NCBI GenBank assembly: GCA_024508855.1
Contig: JANINJ010000092.1
Coordinates: 30,097-94,096 of the forward strand
From: Xanthobacteraceae bacterium
GTDB lineage: Bacteria > Pseudomonadota > Alphaproteobacteria > Rhizobiales > Xanthobacteraceae
Reading direction: 5' to 3'
Length of the DNA stretch: 64,000 nucleotides
Position numbers and translations under genes: made by a program. Positions 43,711-52,772 of this stretch are shown here, piece by piece. The notes below the pieces were generated by a model that had not been told where the DNA came from, ran no database searches, and saw only the letters and a list, made by a program, of their open reading frames with translations. Within the stretch, counting starts at the first letter, position 1, and every line of letters starts with the position of its first letter.

Positions 43711-46458
43711 CTAGCTGCTTTTCCCGGCGCTTTTCTTCGCGACCGTTTTGGGCGCCTTGGTCGACGAGGTCTTGGCCGCCTTCACCGGCGCACGCGCCTT
43801 GCTGGTGGCATCGGACTTCGGCTTGGCCGCAGCTTTCTTGGTTGCGGCCTTTTTGGCGACGGCTTTCTTCGGTGCCTTCTCGGCGCCAGCCTTGGCGCTC
43901 GCTTTGGCCTTCGCGGCCTTCTTCGCCGGTCGCTTCACCTTGCCGCCACCCTTCGCGGCACGCTCGTCGATCAATACGATGGCTTCCGCGAGCGTGATGG
44001 TGTCCTGCGTCTTGTCGCTCGGAATCGTTGCGTTGATGCCGCCGGCCGTCACATACGCGCCGTAGCGTCCGCTCTTCACCGCAACGCCGCCGAGGGTGGG
44101 GTGATCGCCCAGCGGCTTGCCGGGATCGGAGCCGAAGCGGCGCTTGCTCGGACCCTTGGCGATCTTCTCGGCGATCAGCGTCACCGCGCGGTTGAGGCCG
44201 ATGTTGAAGACGTCGTCGCCGGCCTCGAGGCTGGCATAGGTCTTGATGTGCTGCACGTAAGGGCCGAAGCGCCCGATGCCGGCCTTGATCGGCTCGCCGT
44301 CCTCCGGATGCTTGCCGACTTCGCGCGGCAGCGACAGCAGTTTGATGGCCAGATCGAATTCCATGTCACCCGGCGACATGCCCTTCGGGATGCCGGCGCG
44401 CTTCGGCTTCTCGCCTTCTTCGTAGTCTTTCGGTTCGCCCAACTGGATGTAGGGACCGAAACGTCCGGACTTCACCGCAACTTCCAGACCGGACTGCGGA
44501 TCCTTGCCGAGCACGCGATCGCCGCCCGCATCGCCATCGGCGGCGAGCGGCCGCGTGTAACGGCATTCCGGATAATTGCTGCATCCGACGAAGGCGCCGA
44601 ACTTGCCGGCCTTGAGGTTGAGCCGCCCGGTGCCGCAACTCGGACATTGCCGCGGATCGCCGCCGTCTTCGCGGGCGGGATAGATGTGCGGGCCGAGCAT
44701 CGCGTCGAGCACGTCGAGCACCTGCGCGACGCGGAGGTCCTTGATATCGTCGACCGCGCCGATGAAGTCGGTCCAGAAATCCTTCAGCACCTGCTGCCAG
44801 GAAATCTCGTTGTTGGAGATGCGGTCGAGTTGCTCTTCCAGCGACGCAGTAAAGTCGTACTCGACGTAGCGCGTGAAGAAACTTTCGAGGAAGGCGACCA
44901 CGACGCGGCCCTTGTCCTCGCCGTGCAGCCGCTTCTTGTCGAGCCGCACGTAACCGCGGTCCTTCAGCACTTGCAGGATCGAGGCATAGGTCGAGGGACG
45001 GCCGATGCCGAGTTCTTCCATGCGCTTGACCAGCGACGCTTCGGAGAAGCGCGGCGGAGGCTCGGTGAAATGCTGGGTGACGCTGAGGTCCCTGCGTGCC
45101 AGCGCTTCGCCTTCGCTCATCGCAGGCAGGCGGCGGCTCTCGTCGTCATCGGCGGCATCGTCGATGCCTTCCTGATAGAGCTTCAGGAAGCCGTCGAACT
45201 TGACGACCTGGCCGGTCGCGCGCAGCTCGAGCAGGCGCGAGCCCGCCTTCGCGGCGATATCGACGGTGGTACGCTCGAGTTCGGCCGATTCCATTTGGCT
45301 CGCGATGGTGCGGATCCAGATCAATTCGTAGAGACGTGCCTGATCCGGATCGAGATGCTTGCGCAACTCCGCAGGGCGGCGCGCGAGATCGGTGGGGCGG
45401 ATCGCTTCGTGCGCTTCCTGCGCGTTCTTGGCCTTGGTCTGATACTGGCGCGGTGCATCCGGCACGTAATCCTTGCCGTAGTCGTCGCCGATCACCTTGC
45501 GCGCCTGCGTAATCGCCGAGCCGTCGATCTGTACGCCGTCGGTACGCATATAAGTAATGAGGCCGGTGGTCTCGCCGCCGATATTGATGCCTTCATACAG
45601 GCGCTGCGCGATGCGCATGGTGTGCGCCGGTGCAAAGCCGAGCTTGCGGCTGGCTTCCTGCTGCAGCGTCGAGGTGGTGAAGGGCGCTTGCGGGTTACGC
45701 CGGGCCGGCTTGGCCTCGACCGAACTGACAGTGAAATTGGCGGCCTCGATCGCCTTCTTGAAGTCTTCCGCTTCCGCACCGCTGCCGATGTCGAGGCGCT
45801 GGATCTTCTTGCCGTCGGCGCCGACCAGCCGCGCCTCGAATGTGTCGCCGCGCGGCGTCGCCAGCGTCGCGATCAGCGACCAGTATTCGCGCGGGACGAA
45901 CTGCTCGATCTCCAACTCACGATCGCAGACCAGCCGCAGCGCGACCGACTGCACACGCCCGGCGGAGCGTGCGCCCGGCAGCTTGCGCCAAAGCACCGGC
46001 GACAGCGTGAAGCCGACCAGATAGTCGAGGGCGCGGCGCGCCATATAGGCGTCGACCAGCGCGCCGTCGATCTGGCGCGGATGCTTCATGGCCTCGGTGA
46101 CGGCCTGCTTGGTGATGGCGTTGAACACCACGCGCTCGACAGGTTGGTCCTTCAGCGCGCGCTTCTGCTTGAGCACTTCGAGCACGTGCCAGGAGATCGC
46201 TTCGCCTTCGCGATCGGGGTCGGTGGCGAGGATCAGTTTGTCGGCATCCTTCACCGAACGGGCGATGTCGTTGAGGCGCGCGGACGCCTTGGGATCGATT
46301 TCCCAGATCATCTTGAAGTTGGCGTCGGGATCGACCGAGCCGTTCTTGGCCGGGAGGTCGCGAATATGACCGAAGGAGGCGACGACCTCATAGGACGCGC
46401 CGAGATACTTATTGATCGTCTTGGCCTTCGCAGGCGACTCGACAATGACGATATTCAT
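43711..46458 (-). CDS. topA: DNA topoisomerase I
   Basis: Type IA topoisomerase that relaxes negative supercoils. 915 residues: the Toprim domain starts MNIVIVESPAKAKT and has DPDREGEAISWHV, and catalytic Tyr303 is in ITYMRTDG. One C4 zinc finger (CPSCGTGRL...CSNYPEC) is followed by repeated GRFGPYIQ-type C-terminal modules. The last 75 or so residues are a Lys/Ala-rich tail, common in actinobacteria and some alphaproteobacteria, that binds DNA. ATG 46458 is used as the conserved start. It leads the topA-rnr-DUF983-Nudix unit. Confidence 0.96.
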   Translation of the reverse strand: MNIVIVESPAKAKTINKYLGASYEVVASFGHIRDLPAKNGSVDPDANFKMIWEIDPKASARLNDIARSVKDADKLILATDPDREGEAISWHVLEVLKQKRALKDQPVERVVFNAITKQAVTEAMKHPRQIDGALVDAYMARRALDYLVGFTLSPVLWRKLPGARSAGRVQSVALRLVCDRELEIEQFVPREYWSLIATLATPRGDTFEARLVGADGKKIQRLDIGSGAEAEDFKKAIEAANFTVSSVEAKPARRNPQAPFTTSTLQQEASRKLGFAPAHTMRIAQRLYEGINIGGETTGLITYMRTDGVQIDGSAITQARKVIGDDYGKDYVPDAPRQYQTKAKNAQEAHEAIRPTDLARRPAELRKHLDPDQARLYELIWIRTIASQMESAELERTTVDIAAKAGSRLLELRATGQVVKFDGFLKLYQEGIDDAADDDESRRLPAMSEGEALARRDLSVTQHFTEPPPRFSEASLVKRMEELGIGRPSTYASILQVLKDRGYVRLDKKRLHGEDKGRVVVAFLESFFTRYVEYDFTASLEEQLDRISNNEISWQQVLKDFWTDFIGAVDDIKDLRVAQVLDVLDAMLGPHIYPAREDGGDPRQCPSCGTGRLNLKAGKFGAFVGCSNYPECRYTRPLAADGDAGGDRVLGKDPQSGLEVAVKSGRFGPYIQLGEPKDYEEGEKPKRAGIPKGMSPGDMEFDLAIKLLSLPREVGKHPEDGEPIKAGIGRFGPYVQHIKTYASLEAGDDVFNIGLNRAVTLIAEKIAKGPSKRRFGSDPGKPLGDHPTLGGVAVKSGRYGAYVTAGGINATIPSDKTQDTITLAEAIVLIDERAAKGGGKVKRPAKKAAKAKASAKAGAEKAPKKAVAKKAATKKAAAKPKSDATSKARAPVKAAKTSSTKAPKTVAKKSAGKSS

Positions 46459-46608
46459 GTGATTCCAGTAGCTTGGGGAAAATCGGGCGCGGGTTTCGCG
46501 AGAGTCGCTCAGGCCCGTTTCGGCCGGAACATGGGTCCAGAGGCCCCGCCTGTCAAATCGATGCGGCGTGAGACCGGCAAAAACACTCCGATAAATTGGT
46601 AGCGCGGG

Positions 46609-46636
46609 TTGAAAATACAACCAAAGATTGTATAAA
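46609..46636 (+). promoter_or_regulatory. Sigma-70-like promoter before the 72-residue gene
   Basis: TTGAAA (46609-46614), a 16-base spacer and TATAAA (46631-46636) lie in an AT-rich patch about 60 bases before ATG 46699. The fit to the consensus is good, though housekeeping promoters of this group usually are less AT-rich. Confidence 0.5.
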
Positions 46637-46698
46637 ATTAGCAATTAGCGTCGATTCTGTCCCGACCTAATCGTCAGAACAAGAAGGATGTGCCTTCC

Positions 46699-46917
46699 AT
46701 GGCGGCGAGCGAGCGGCGGAGCCATCCTGAAGAAGCCACCGAGCCCATCGGCGATGGTGGTCCCACCGAGGCCGCGCGCTTCATTGCCGAGGCCGTCGCC
46801 GAACTGGCCACGATGGCCCGGCGTCACCGGCTGGATACGTTGGGCTTTCTGCTCGATATGGCCCAACTCGAAGCCGAGGAACAGGTGCGCTTCCGTGTCC
46901 TGCGGAGCACGCAATAA
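46699..46917 (+). CDS. Small protein of unknown function, 72 residues
   Basis: A short helical protein with an acidic, Gly/Pro-containing start (MAASERRSHPEE) and an amphipathic helix pair (FIAEAVAELATMARRHRLD, then TLGFLLDMAQLEAEEQVRFR). AGAAGGA lies 10 bases before ATG 46699. No family is recognised with confidence; similar short proteins are annotated as hypothetical in the group. It lies divergent from topA and convergent with the HxlR gene. Confidence 0.65.
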   Translation: MAASERRSHPEEATEPIGDGGPTEAARFIAEAVAELATMARRHRLDTLGFLLDMAQLEAEEQVRFRVLRSTQ

Positions 46918-46979
46918 TAATAGTCTCGACTGCGGGACGTGACGGCTTTCCGTCAGAAGCCGACGCCCTCAACCTAATG

Positions 46980-47441
46980 TCAGGATCTCAGCGCTCCGGC
47001 ATTCGACACCACTTCCGTATCCGGCTGGGTCAGCAGCCGTCCGCTGGCCGAACGAAGCTCCAGCTTGCGTACCGGACGGTGGGCCTTGCGGTCGACCAGC
47101 AGGGTCGGGACTTCGCCTGGCTCGAACGAAAATTCCTCGCCCCATTGCCGCAACGCCACCAGAATCGGGAAGGTGCCGCGTCCCTTCGGGGTCAGCACAT
47201 ATTCCTGATAGGCGCTGCCGTCGGATGCCGGCGTCATTTCCAGAATGCCCGACGCCACCAGCGTACGCAGCCGCGCGGCCAGGATGTTCTTGGCGAGGCC
47301 GAGGCTCTTCTGAAATTCGCTGAAGCGTCGCCGCCCGAGAAAGCAATCCCGGATGATCAGGAGCGACCACCAGTCGCCGATCGTGTCGAGCGATCGCGCG
47401 ATCGGGCAGGGTGCGTCTTCCAGGCTTGTTCGTTTGACCAT
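46980..47441 (-). CDS. HxlR family transcription regulator, 153 residues
   Basis: A winged-helix regulator of the HxlR/MarR-like type. Typical motifs are CPIARSLDTIGDWWSLLIIRD, RRFSEFQKSLGLAKNILAARLRTL and QEYVLTPKGR. Cys12 before the first helix matches the conserved cysteine that senses quinones or electrophiles in HypR/YodB proteins. It is divergent from an SDR oxidoreductase gene, and two palindromes with the core CATTATGAAACC lie between them, so repression of both genes is likely. ATG 47441 is the supported start. Confidence 0.9.
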   Translation of the reverse strand: MVKRTSLEDAPCPIARSLDTIGDWWSLLIIRDCFLGRRRFSEFQKSLGLAKNILAARLRTLVASGILEMTPASDGSAYQEYVLTPKGRGTFPILVALRQWGEEFSFEPGEVPTLLVDRKAHRPVRKLELRSASGRLLTQPDTEVVSNAGALRS

Positions 47442-47481
47442 ACTGCTATGTCCCGGCGTGCATGCCGGGCCTCGTTTGTTC

Positions 47482-47536
47482 GGTTGCATTATGAAACCAA
47501 AAGAGCTAGATGGCAATCAGGTTTCATTATGAAACC
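47482..47536. promoter_or_regulatory. Pair of HxlR-type operators
   Basis: Site 1 (47482-47498) is GGTTGCA-TTA-TGAAACC, one mismatch from perfect symmetry. Site 2 (47520-47536) is GGTTTCA-TTA-TGAAACC, a perfect palindrome. The centres are 38 bases apart, on the same face of the helix within error, and both lie between the divergent hxlR and SDR genes. A CCCGGC / GCCGGG hairpin (47452-47469) lies in the hxlR leader. Confidence 0.72.
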
Positions 47537-47555
47537 AGATTGACAGGAGACGAGG

Positions 47556-48329
47556 ATGAGGCTCGCAGGCAAGGTCGCTCTCATAACCGGCGGCAACAGT
47601 GGGATCGGTCTCGCGACCGCGCGGCTTTTCGTCGCCGAGGGTGCGCGTGTCGCGGTAACGGGACGCAATCCCGCGACGCTTCAAGCGGTCACCGACGAAC
47701 TCGGACCCGACGTGCTGGCGATCGCGGCGGACGTCACCGATACGGCGGCGATGGAAAATGCAGTGGCACAGGTCGCCGCGCAATTCGGCAAGATCGACGT
47801 GCTCTTCGCCAATGCCGGTATTCCCGGCAATACGCCGCTCGGAAGCACGCCCCTCGCTGCATTCCGGAAAGTCATCGACACCAACCTGACCTCGGTGTTC
47901 TTCACGGTGCAGGCGGCACTGCCGCATCTGAACGACAATGCTTCGATCATCCTGAACGGCTCCGTCATCAGCGTGCTCGGTAATCCGGGTTACGCCGCCT
48001 ATGCCGCCAGCAAGGCCGGCGTGCGCGCGATGGCCCGCGTGTTTGCGAGCGAACTGTCGCCGCGCGGCATCCGCATCAATGTCGTGGCGCCGGGCGCGAC
48101 GCGAACGCCGATCTGGAACGGTGCGGCGCCGACCGAAGCGGCGTTTGCCAATCTCGAAAAGCGCATTGCGGCAACGACGCCGCTCGGCCGGATCGGCGAG
48201 GCCGATCACATCGCGAAGACGGTGCTGTTCCTTGCGTCTGACGATGCAGCGCACGTTCAGGGCGCGGAAATTTTTGTCGACGGCGGCTCCACCGCGTCTC
48301 CAGCGGGCGCGCCGATCTACCGGAGCTGA
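47556..48329 (+). CDS. SDR family oxidoreductase, 257 residues
   Basis: Classical short-chain dehydrogenase/reductase. The NAD(P)-binding motif is ITGGNSGIG (about 10-18), NAG is at about 88-90, and the catalytic Ser and YxxxK lie in NGSVIS and YAAYAASK. Residues AVTGRN after the second strand favour NADP. GACAGGAG precedes ATG 47556. Control by the divergent HxlR regulator suggests induction by a reactive compound such as a quinone or aldehyde; the substrate is unknown. It converges with dprA, 3 bases between stops. Confidence 0.9.
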   Translation: MRLAGKVALITGGNSGIGLATARLFVAEGARVAVTGRNPATLQAVTDELGPDVLAIAADVTDTAAMENAVAQVAAQFGKIDVLFANAGIPGNTPLGSTPLAAFRKVIDTNLTSVFFTVQAALPHLNDNASIILNGSVISVLGNPGYAAYAASKAGVRAMARVFASELSPRGIRINVVAPGATRTPIWNGAAPTEAAFANLEKRIAATTPLGRIGEADHIAKTVLFLASDDAAHVQGAEIFVDGGSTASPAGAPIYRS

Positions 48330-48332
48330 CGC

Positions 48333-49454
48333 TCAGAGCAGCGATATCAGCCCGCCACCATGACGTTCGAGGCGTCCGGCCAATTCGAGTTCGAGCAGGA
48401 CGGTGCGCACGACCGTCGGCGAGGCATTCGCCATCCGTATCAGATCGTCGAGCCCGACCGGGCTCGGCCCCAGCAGGTTGACGATCCGGGCACGTTCGCT
48501 GGCATCGGGCTCATGATCGATCGGCGATCCGTCGTCGGTTTCGGCGATCGGCAGTTCGATTGGCCGGCCCATGATCGGGCGGACGGCGTTGATGACGTCA
48601 TCAGCTTCGGTGACAAGCGACGCGCCCTGCTTGATCAGCCCGTTGGTGCCGGCGGCGCGTGGATCGAGCGGCGAACCCGGCACCGCGAACACTTCGCGTC
48701 CCTGTTCGGCGGCGACGCGCGCAGTGATCAGTGAGCCCGAGCGATGCGCCGCCTCGACCACCACCACGCCAAGGGCGACACCGGAGATCAGCCGGTTGCG
48801 TCTCGGGAAGTCGCGCGCACGCGGCACATGACCGAGCGGCATTTCCGAAATTGCCGTTCCGGATTGCAGCAGTTCTGCCAGCAGGCCTTCGTGCTCCGGC
48901 GGATAGATGCGGTCGTGGCCGCCGGCCAGCACGGCGACGGTGCTAGTATCGATGCTGTGGCGATGCGCCGCCTGATCGATCCCGCGCGCGAGCCCGGATG
49001 CAATCACGAAACCGGCGTGGCCCAGATCGCGCGCCAGCACCTGCGCGAATTTCAATCCGGCGCCGGACGCATTGCGCGACCCGACGATCGCGATCATCGG
49101 CCGGGACATCATATCCACTGCGCCGCGCACGCCGAGTAGCGGCGGCGCGTCGTCGATGGACGCGAGGCGCGGTGGATAGCCGAGTTCGCCCGGTGCGAGC
49201 AGGGCGACGCCGATCTTTCGGCTTGCTGCGAGTTCACGCTCGGCGTCGGCAATCGTGCAGATGCGGCCGGGGCGAGTTGCGCCACCGCGCCGCGCCAGAT
49301 CGGGCAGGCGGTCGAGCGCGGCGCCGGCGCTGCCGAAATGATTGACGAGAGAGCGAAAGGTTCGCGGTCCGACATTGTCGCTGCGGATCAGCCGCAGCCA
49401 GTCGATACGCTGTGCGTCGGTCAACCTGATCGATGCCGAGACTTGTTTGTGCAC
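48333..49454 (-). CDS. dprA: DNA-processing protein DprA
   Basis: Loads RecA on incoming single-stranded DNA during natural transformation. About 373 residues: an N-terminal SAM-like segment ([18 protein letters not shown]), the Rossmann fold with [54 protein letters not shown], and a C-terminal winged helix ([31 protein letters not shown]). GTG 49454 is chosen because GGGGAG lies 10 bases upstream; GTG 49499 is a longer alternative. It lies at the end of the pyrB-pyrC-plsY run. Confidence 0.94.
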   Translation of the reverse strand: MHKQVSASIRLTDAQRIDWLRLIRSDNVGPRTFRSLVNHFGSAGAALDRLPDLARRGGATRPGRICTIADAERELAASRKIGVALLAPGELGYPPRLASIDDAPPLLGVRGAVDMMSRPMIAIVGSRNASGAGLKFAQVLARDLGHAGFVIASGLARGIDQAAHRHSIDTSTVAVLAGGHDRIYPPEHEGLLAELLQSGTAISEMPLGHVPRARDFPRRNRLISGVALGVVVVEAAHRSGSLITARVAAEQGREVFAVPGSPLDPRAAGTNGLIKQGASLVTEADDVINAVRPIMGRPIELPIAETDDGSPIDHEPDASERARIVNLLGPSPVGLDDLIRMANASPTVVRTVLLELELAGRLERHGGGLISLL

Positions 49455-49517
49455 GCCGCCCCGCTCCCCGCGGCAGCATTGCCCAAGTCGGATCGTCACA
49501 CAACCATGAGACGTCGT

Positions 49518-50180
49518 TCAGGTATTGCCGAGCGGCGGTCCGCCATTGTGTCCCGCCATCGCGCTTTCATTGGCGGGCGGCGTCTTCGCGCCGATCTTGC
49601 CTTCGGTGCCGGTGCGCAGGCGCGCCAGGTTGGCGCGGTGCATGAACCACAACAGCACCGACAGCAGGGCGAACAGCAGCGCCAGCGATGTGTGGCCGTC
49701 GAGCCAGAGCAGCGGCGGCGTCACGGCGCTGGCGATCAGCGCGGCCGCCGACGAATACCGGGTCAGCCACGCCACGACGAGCCAGACCGCGCAGAACGCC
49801 AGCGCGCCGGGCCAGAACAGGCCGAGCAGCACGCCGATATAGGTCGCGACGCCCTTGCCGCCCTTGAAGCCGAGCCACACCGGAAAAAGATGACCGAGGA
49901 AGGCGCCGAGCGCCGCCACCATCGCGGCACTCGGCCCGCCGAGCCAGCCGCCGATCAGCACCGCCACGGTGCCTTTCAGCATGTCGCCGAGCAGCGTCGC
50001 GGCGGCGAGGCCTTTGCGGCCGGTGCGCAGCACGTTGGTTGCGCCGATATTGCCGGAGCCGATCGAGCGCAGGTCCTGCGTGCCGGCCAGCCGCGTCAGG
50101 ATCATGCCGAACGGGATCGAGCCGAACAGATAGCCGATCACCAGTGCGAGGATGGTCACCACATAAGGAGATGTCAGCAT
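49518..50180 (-). CDS. plsY: Glycerol-3-phosphate acyltransferase PlsY
   Basis: First acylation step of phospholipid synthesis, using acyl-phosphate made by PlsX. 220 residues with five membrane helices. The three conserved loops are present: [11 protein letters not shown], the [14 protein letters not shown] block, and [17 protein letters not shown]. Its position between pyrC and dprA is usual in this group. The C-terminal 25 residues form a polar tail. Confidence 0.95.
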   Translation of the reverse strand: MLTSPYVVTILALVIGYLFGSIPFGMILTRLAGTQDLRSIGSGNIGATNVLRTGRKGLAAATLLGDMLKGTVAVLIGGWLGGPSAAMVAALGAFLGHLFPVWLGFKGGKGVATYIGVLLGLFWPGALAFCAVWLVVAWLTRYSSAAALIASAVTPPLLWLDGHTSLALLFALLSVLLWFMHRANLARLRTGTEGKIGAKTPPANESAMAGHNGGPPLGNT

Positions 50181-50283
50181 GATGCCTCGGTCACGAACGC
50201 TGCAGAAGGCTACTCTTTAGCACATGCGCGAGGCATGGGGAGGGAGGCTTGGGGAGGCCGCCCGTGTTCGCGGGCGGCTCGGG

Positions 50284-51585
50284 TCACGGCAGTTGGTAGA
50301 CCGTCCGTCCGCCGACGATGGTCCGCGTCACCCGTCCGCTGAACCGCGCCTCGTCGAACGGCGTGTTCTTGCATTGCGATTTGAGATCGGCGGGATCGAG
50401 CACCCACGGCAGGTCCGGATCGATCACGATGACATCGGCCGCCGATCCGGCGCGCAAGGTGCCGCCGGGCACGCCGAGCAATTTCGCCGGGCGCGTCGAC
50501 ATTGCCCGGATCAGCGTCTTCAGATCGAGTTCGCCGCTGTGCACGAGGCGAAGTCCGGCCGACAGCATGGTCTCGAGTCCGATGGCGCCGGCCGCGGCTT
50601 CCGCGAAGGGCAGGCGCTTGGTTTCGACGTCCTGCGGGTTGTGGTCCGACATCACCACGTCGATCAGCCCCGACGCCAGCGCTTCCACCAGCGCGACGCG
50701 ATCCTCTTCCGAACGCAACGGCGGCGACAGCTTGAGGAAGGTGCGGTAGGGGCCGATGTCGTTTTCATTCAGCGTCAGGTGATTGATCGACGCCGAGGCG
50801 CTGACAGCCAGTCCTGCATCGCGCGCACGCTTGAGAATCTCGAGCGAGTCCCGGCAGGTCACCGACGCCGCGTGATAGCGGCCGCCGGTCAGCGCCACGA
50901 GACGAATATCGCGCTCCAGCACGATCGCTTCGGCCGCGGCCGGCGCGCCGAACAGTCCGAGCCGCGTCGCGAATTCGCCCTCGTTCATGACGCCTTCGCC
51001 CGAGAGATGCGGGTCCTCGGTATGATGCACGATCAGCACTTCGAAATCGCGTGCATAGGTGAGGAGGCGCCGCATCACCTGCGCGTTCATCACGCTGTGG
51101 GCACCATCGGTGAACGCGACTGCGCCGGCGGCCTTGAGCAGACCGTATTCGGTCATCTCGCGGCCTTCCATGCCCTTGGTCAGCGCCGCCATCGGGTGGA
51201 TGTTGACGATCGCGGTATCGCGCGCCCGGCGGCGGACGAAATCCACCGTCGCCGAATTGTCGATGACGGGCGAGGTATCCGGCTGGCAGATGATGGTGGT
51301 GATGCCGCCGGCGGCGGCGGCGTAGCTCGCTGAAGCGAAAGTCTCGCGGTGGCTGGCGCCGGGTTCGCCGACGAAGGCGCGCATGTCGATCAGGCCGGGC
51401 GCGACGATCTTGCCGGCGCAGTTGACGATCTCGGTGCCTTCCGGCACGCCGGCGGCGCCGATGCCGCGGCGCGCCTCGCGGATCATGCCGTCGGCGATCA
51501 GCACGTCGCCGGGCGTATCGAGATCGCGCGACGGGTCGATCAGCCGGGCGTTGGCGAGCAGGATGGGGCGTCGGTCGGTCAGCAT
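50284..51585 (-). CDS. pyrC: Dihydroorotase homologue lacking the HxH metal motif (PyrX-like)
   Basis: Annotated from family similarity as dihydroorotase of pyrimidine synthesis (433 residues, amidohydrolase barrel). The metal motif that should read DxHxH is DMRAF (Asp67, Arg69, Phe71), so two metal-binding His are lost. Other sites remain in part: HPMAALT, IVHHTEDPH and SDHNP. In Pseudomonas an inactive homologue (PyrX or PyrC') is needed to build aspartate carbamoyltransferase with PyrB. The gene starts 13 bases after pyrB, so the same structural role is likely. Confidence 0.88.
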   Translation of the reverse strand: MLTDRRPILLANARLIDPSRDLDTPGDVLIADGMIREARRGIGAAGVPEGTEIVNCAGKIVAPGLIDMRAFVGEPGASHRETFASASYAAAAGGITTIICQPDTSPVIDNSATVDFVRRRARDTAIVNIHPMAALTKGMEGREMTEYGLLKAAGAVAFTDGAHSVMNAQVMRRLLTYARDFEVLIVHHTEDPHLSGEGVMNEGEFATRLGLFGAPAAAEAIVLERDIRLVALTGGRYHAASVTCRDSLEILKRARDAGLAVSASASINHLTLNENDIGPYRTFLKLSPPLRSEEDRVALVEALASGLIDVVMSDHNPQDVETKRLPFAEAAAGAIGLETMLSAGLRLVHSGELDLKTLIRAMSTRPAKLLGVPGGTLRAGSAADVIVIDPDLPWVLDPADLKSQCKNTPFDEARFSGRVTRTIVGGRTVYQLP

Positions 51586-51598
51586 CGCGGATCCCGGT

Positions 51599-52552
51599 TC
51601 ATGCGTTGGGCAGGTTGCGGGCCAGCGCTTCGAGCACGGCCATGCGCACCGCCACCCCCATCTCGACCTGCTCGCGGATCAGCGAGCGCGCGCCATCCGC
51701 CACGATGGAGTCGATCTCGACGCCGCGGTTCATCGGCCCCGGATGCATCACCAGAGCATCCGGCTTGGCGTAAGCGAGCTTCTGCTGATCGAGGCCGAAG
51801 TACTGGAAATATTCCTGGCTCGAGGGCACGAACGAACCGTTCATGCGCTCGCGCTGCAGCCGCAGCATCATCACGATGTCGGCGCCGTTGAGGCCATCGC
51901 GCATGTCGCGCGCGACTTCGACGCCCATGCGCTCGATACCGCTCGGCAGCAACGTGGAGGGACCGACGACGCGGACGCGCGCGCCCATCGTGTTGAGCAG
52001 GAAAATATTCGAGCGCGCGACGCGCGAATGCAGCACGTCGCCGCAGATCGCGACCAGCAGTCCTTCGATCCGCCCCTTGTTACGGCGGATCGTCAGCGCG
52101 TCGAGCAGCGCCTGGGTCGGATGTTCGTGCGACCCGTCGCCGGCATTGACCACGGAGCCATCGACCTTGCGCGCCAGAAGTTCGACGGCGCCGGAGGCGT
52201 GATGGCGCATCACGAGGATGTCGGGATGCATGGCATTGAGCGTGACGGCGGTGTCCATCAGCGTCTCGCCCTTGCGGATCGATGACGAGGACACCGACAT
52301 GTTCATGACGTCGGCGCCGAGGCGTTTGCCCGCCAGTTCGAACGACGACTGCGTGCGCGTCGACGCTTCGAAGAACAGGTTCACCTGGGTTCGGCCGCGA
52401 AGGCTGGTGCGTTTTTTATCGACCTGACGATTAAGCTCGACATACTCCTCGGCCAGATCGAGCAGGCCGGTGATGTCGGACGCGGAAAGGCCCTCGATGC
52501 CCAGCAAATGCCGGTGACCGAGGACAAAGGTCGATTTTGTTGCGAGGGTCAT
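51599..52552 (-). CDS. pyrB: Aspartate carbamoyltransferase catalytic subunit
   Basis: Joins carbamoyl phosphate and aspartate, the committed step of pyrimidine synthesis. 317 residues. The carbamoyl phosphate loop is STRTQSSFE (Ser64 on), and [24 protein letters not shown] and [12 protein letters not shown] match the family. ATG 52552 gives the usual length; a longer frame to 52591 exists. No pyrI regulatory gene is present, in line with the PyrB-PyrX type. It leads the operon pyrB-pyrC-plsY-dprA. Confidence 0.95.
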   Translation of the reverse strand: MTLATKSTFVLGHRHLLGIEGLSASDITGLLDLAEEYVELNRQVDKKRTSLRGRTQVNLFFEASTRTQSSFELAGKRLGADVMNMSVSSSSIRKGETLMDTAVTLNAMHPDILVMRHHASGAVELLARKVDGSVVNAGDGSHEHPTQALLDALTIRRNKGRIEGLLVAICGDVLHSRVARSNIFLLNTMGARVRVVGPSTLLPSGIERMGVEVARDMRDGLNGADIVMMLRLQRERMNGSFVPSSQEYFQYFGLDQQKLAYAKPDALVMHPGPMNRGVEIDSIVADGARSLIREQVEMGVAVRMAVLEALARNLPNA

Positions 52553-52772
52553 TAAAGCAAGAGCTATAGGCAGACTTGGAAATCGGGGCAAGCCTCAATT
52601 GCGTGCGCGGGACTTATCCCCCGGTCTGTCGGCGCCGCGCGGCGACGGCCCGCCGCCGCGGTCCGGCGCGATGCGCGCCCATGTGGAACGGGCGGTCGGC
52701 TTGTTTCTCGCCGTGAATTGAACCAAGGTGATCGGGCGCGATCAGCCGAACCGGACAATTTCCTCGTCGACG

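Noticed and set aside
44101..46602. Very long plus-strand open frame opposite topA
   Set aside because: Its composition (Arg/His/Leu/Gly-rich, no domain) is typical of the antisense of a GC-rich gene; topA is certain.
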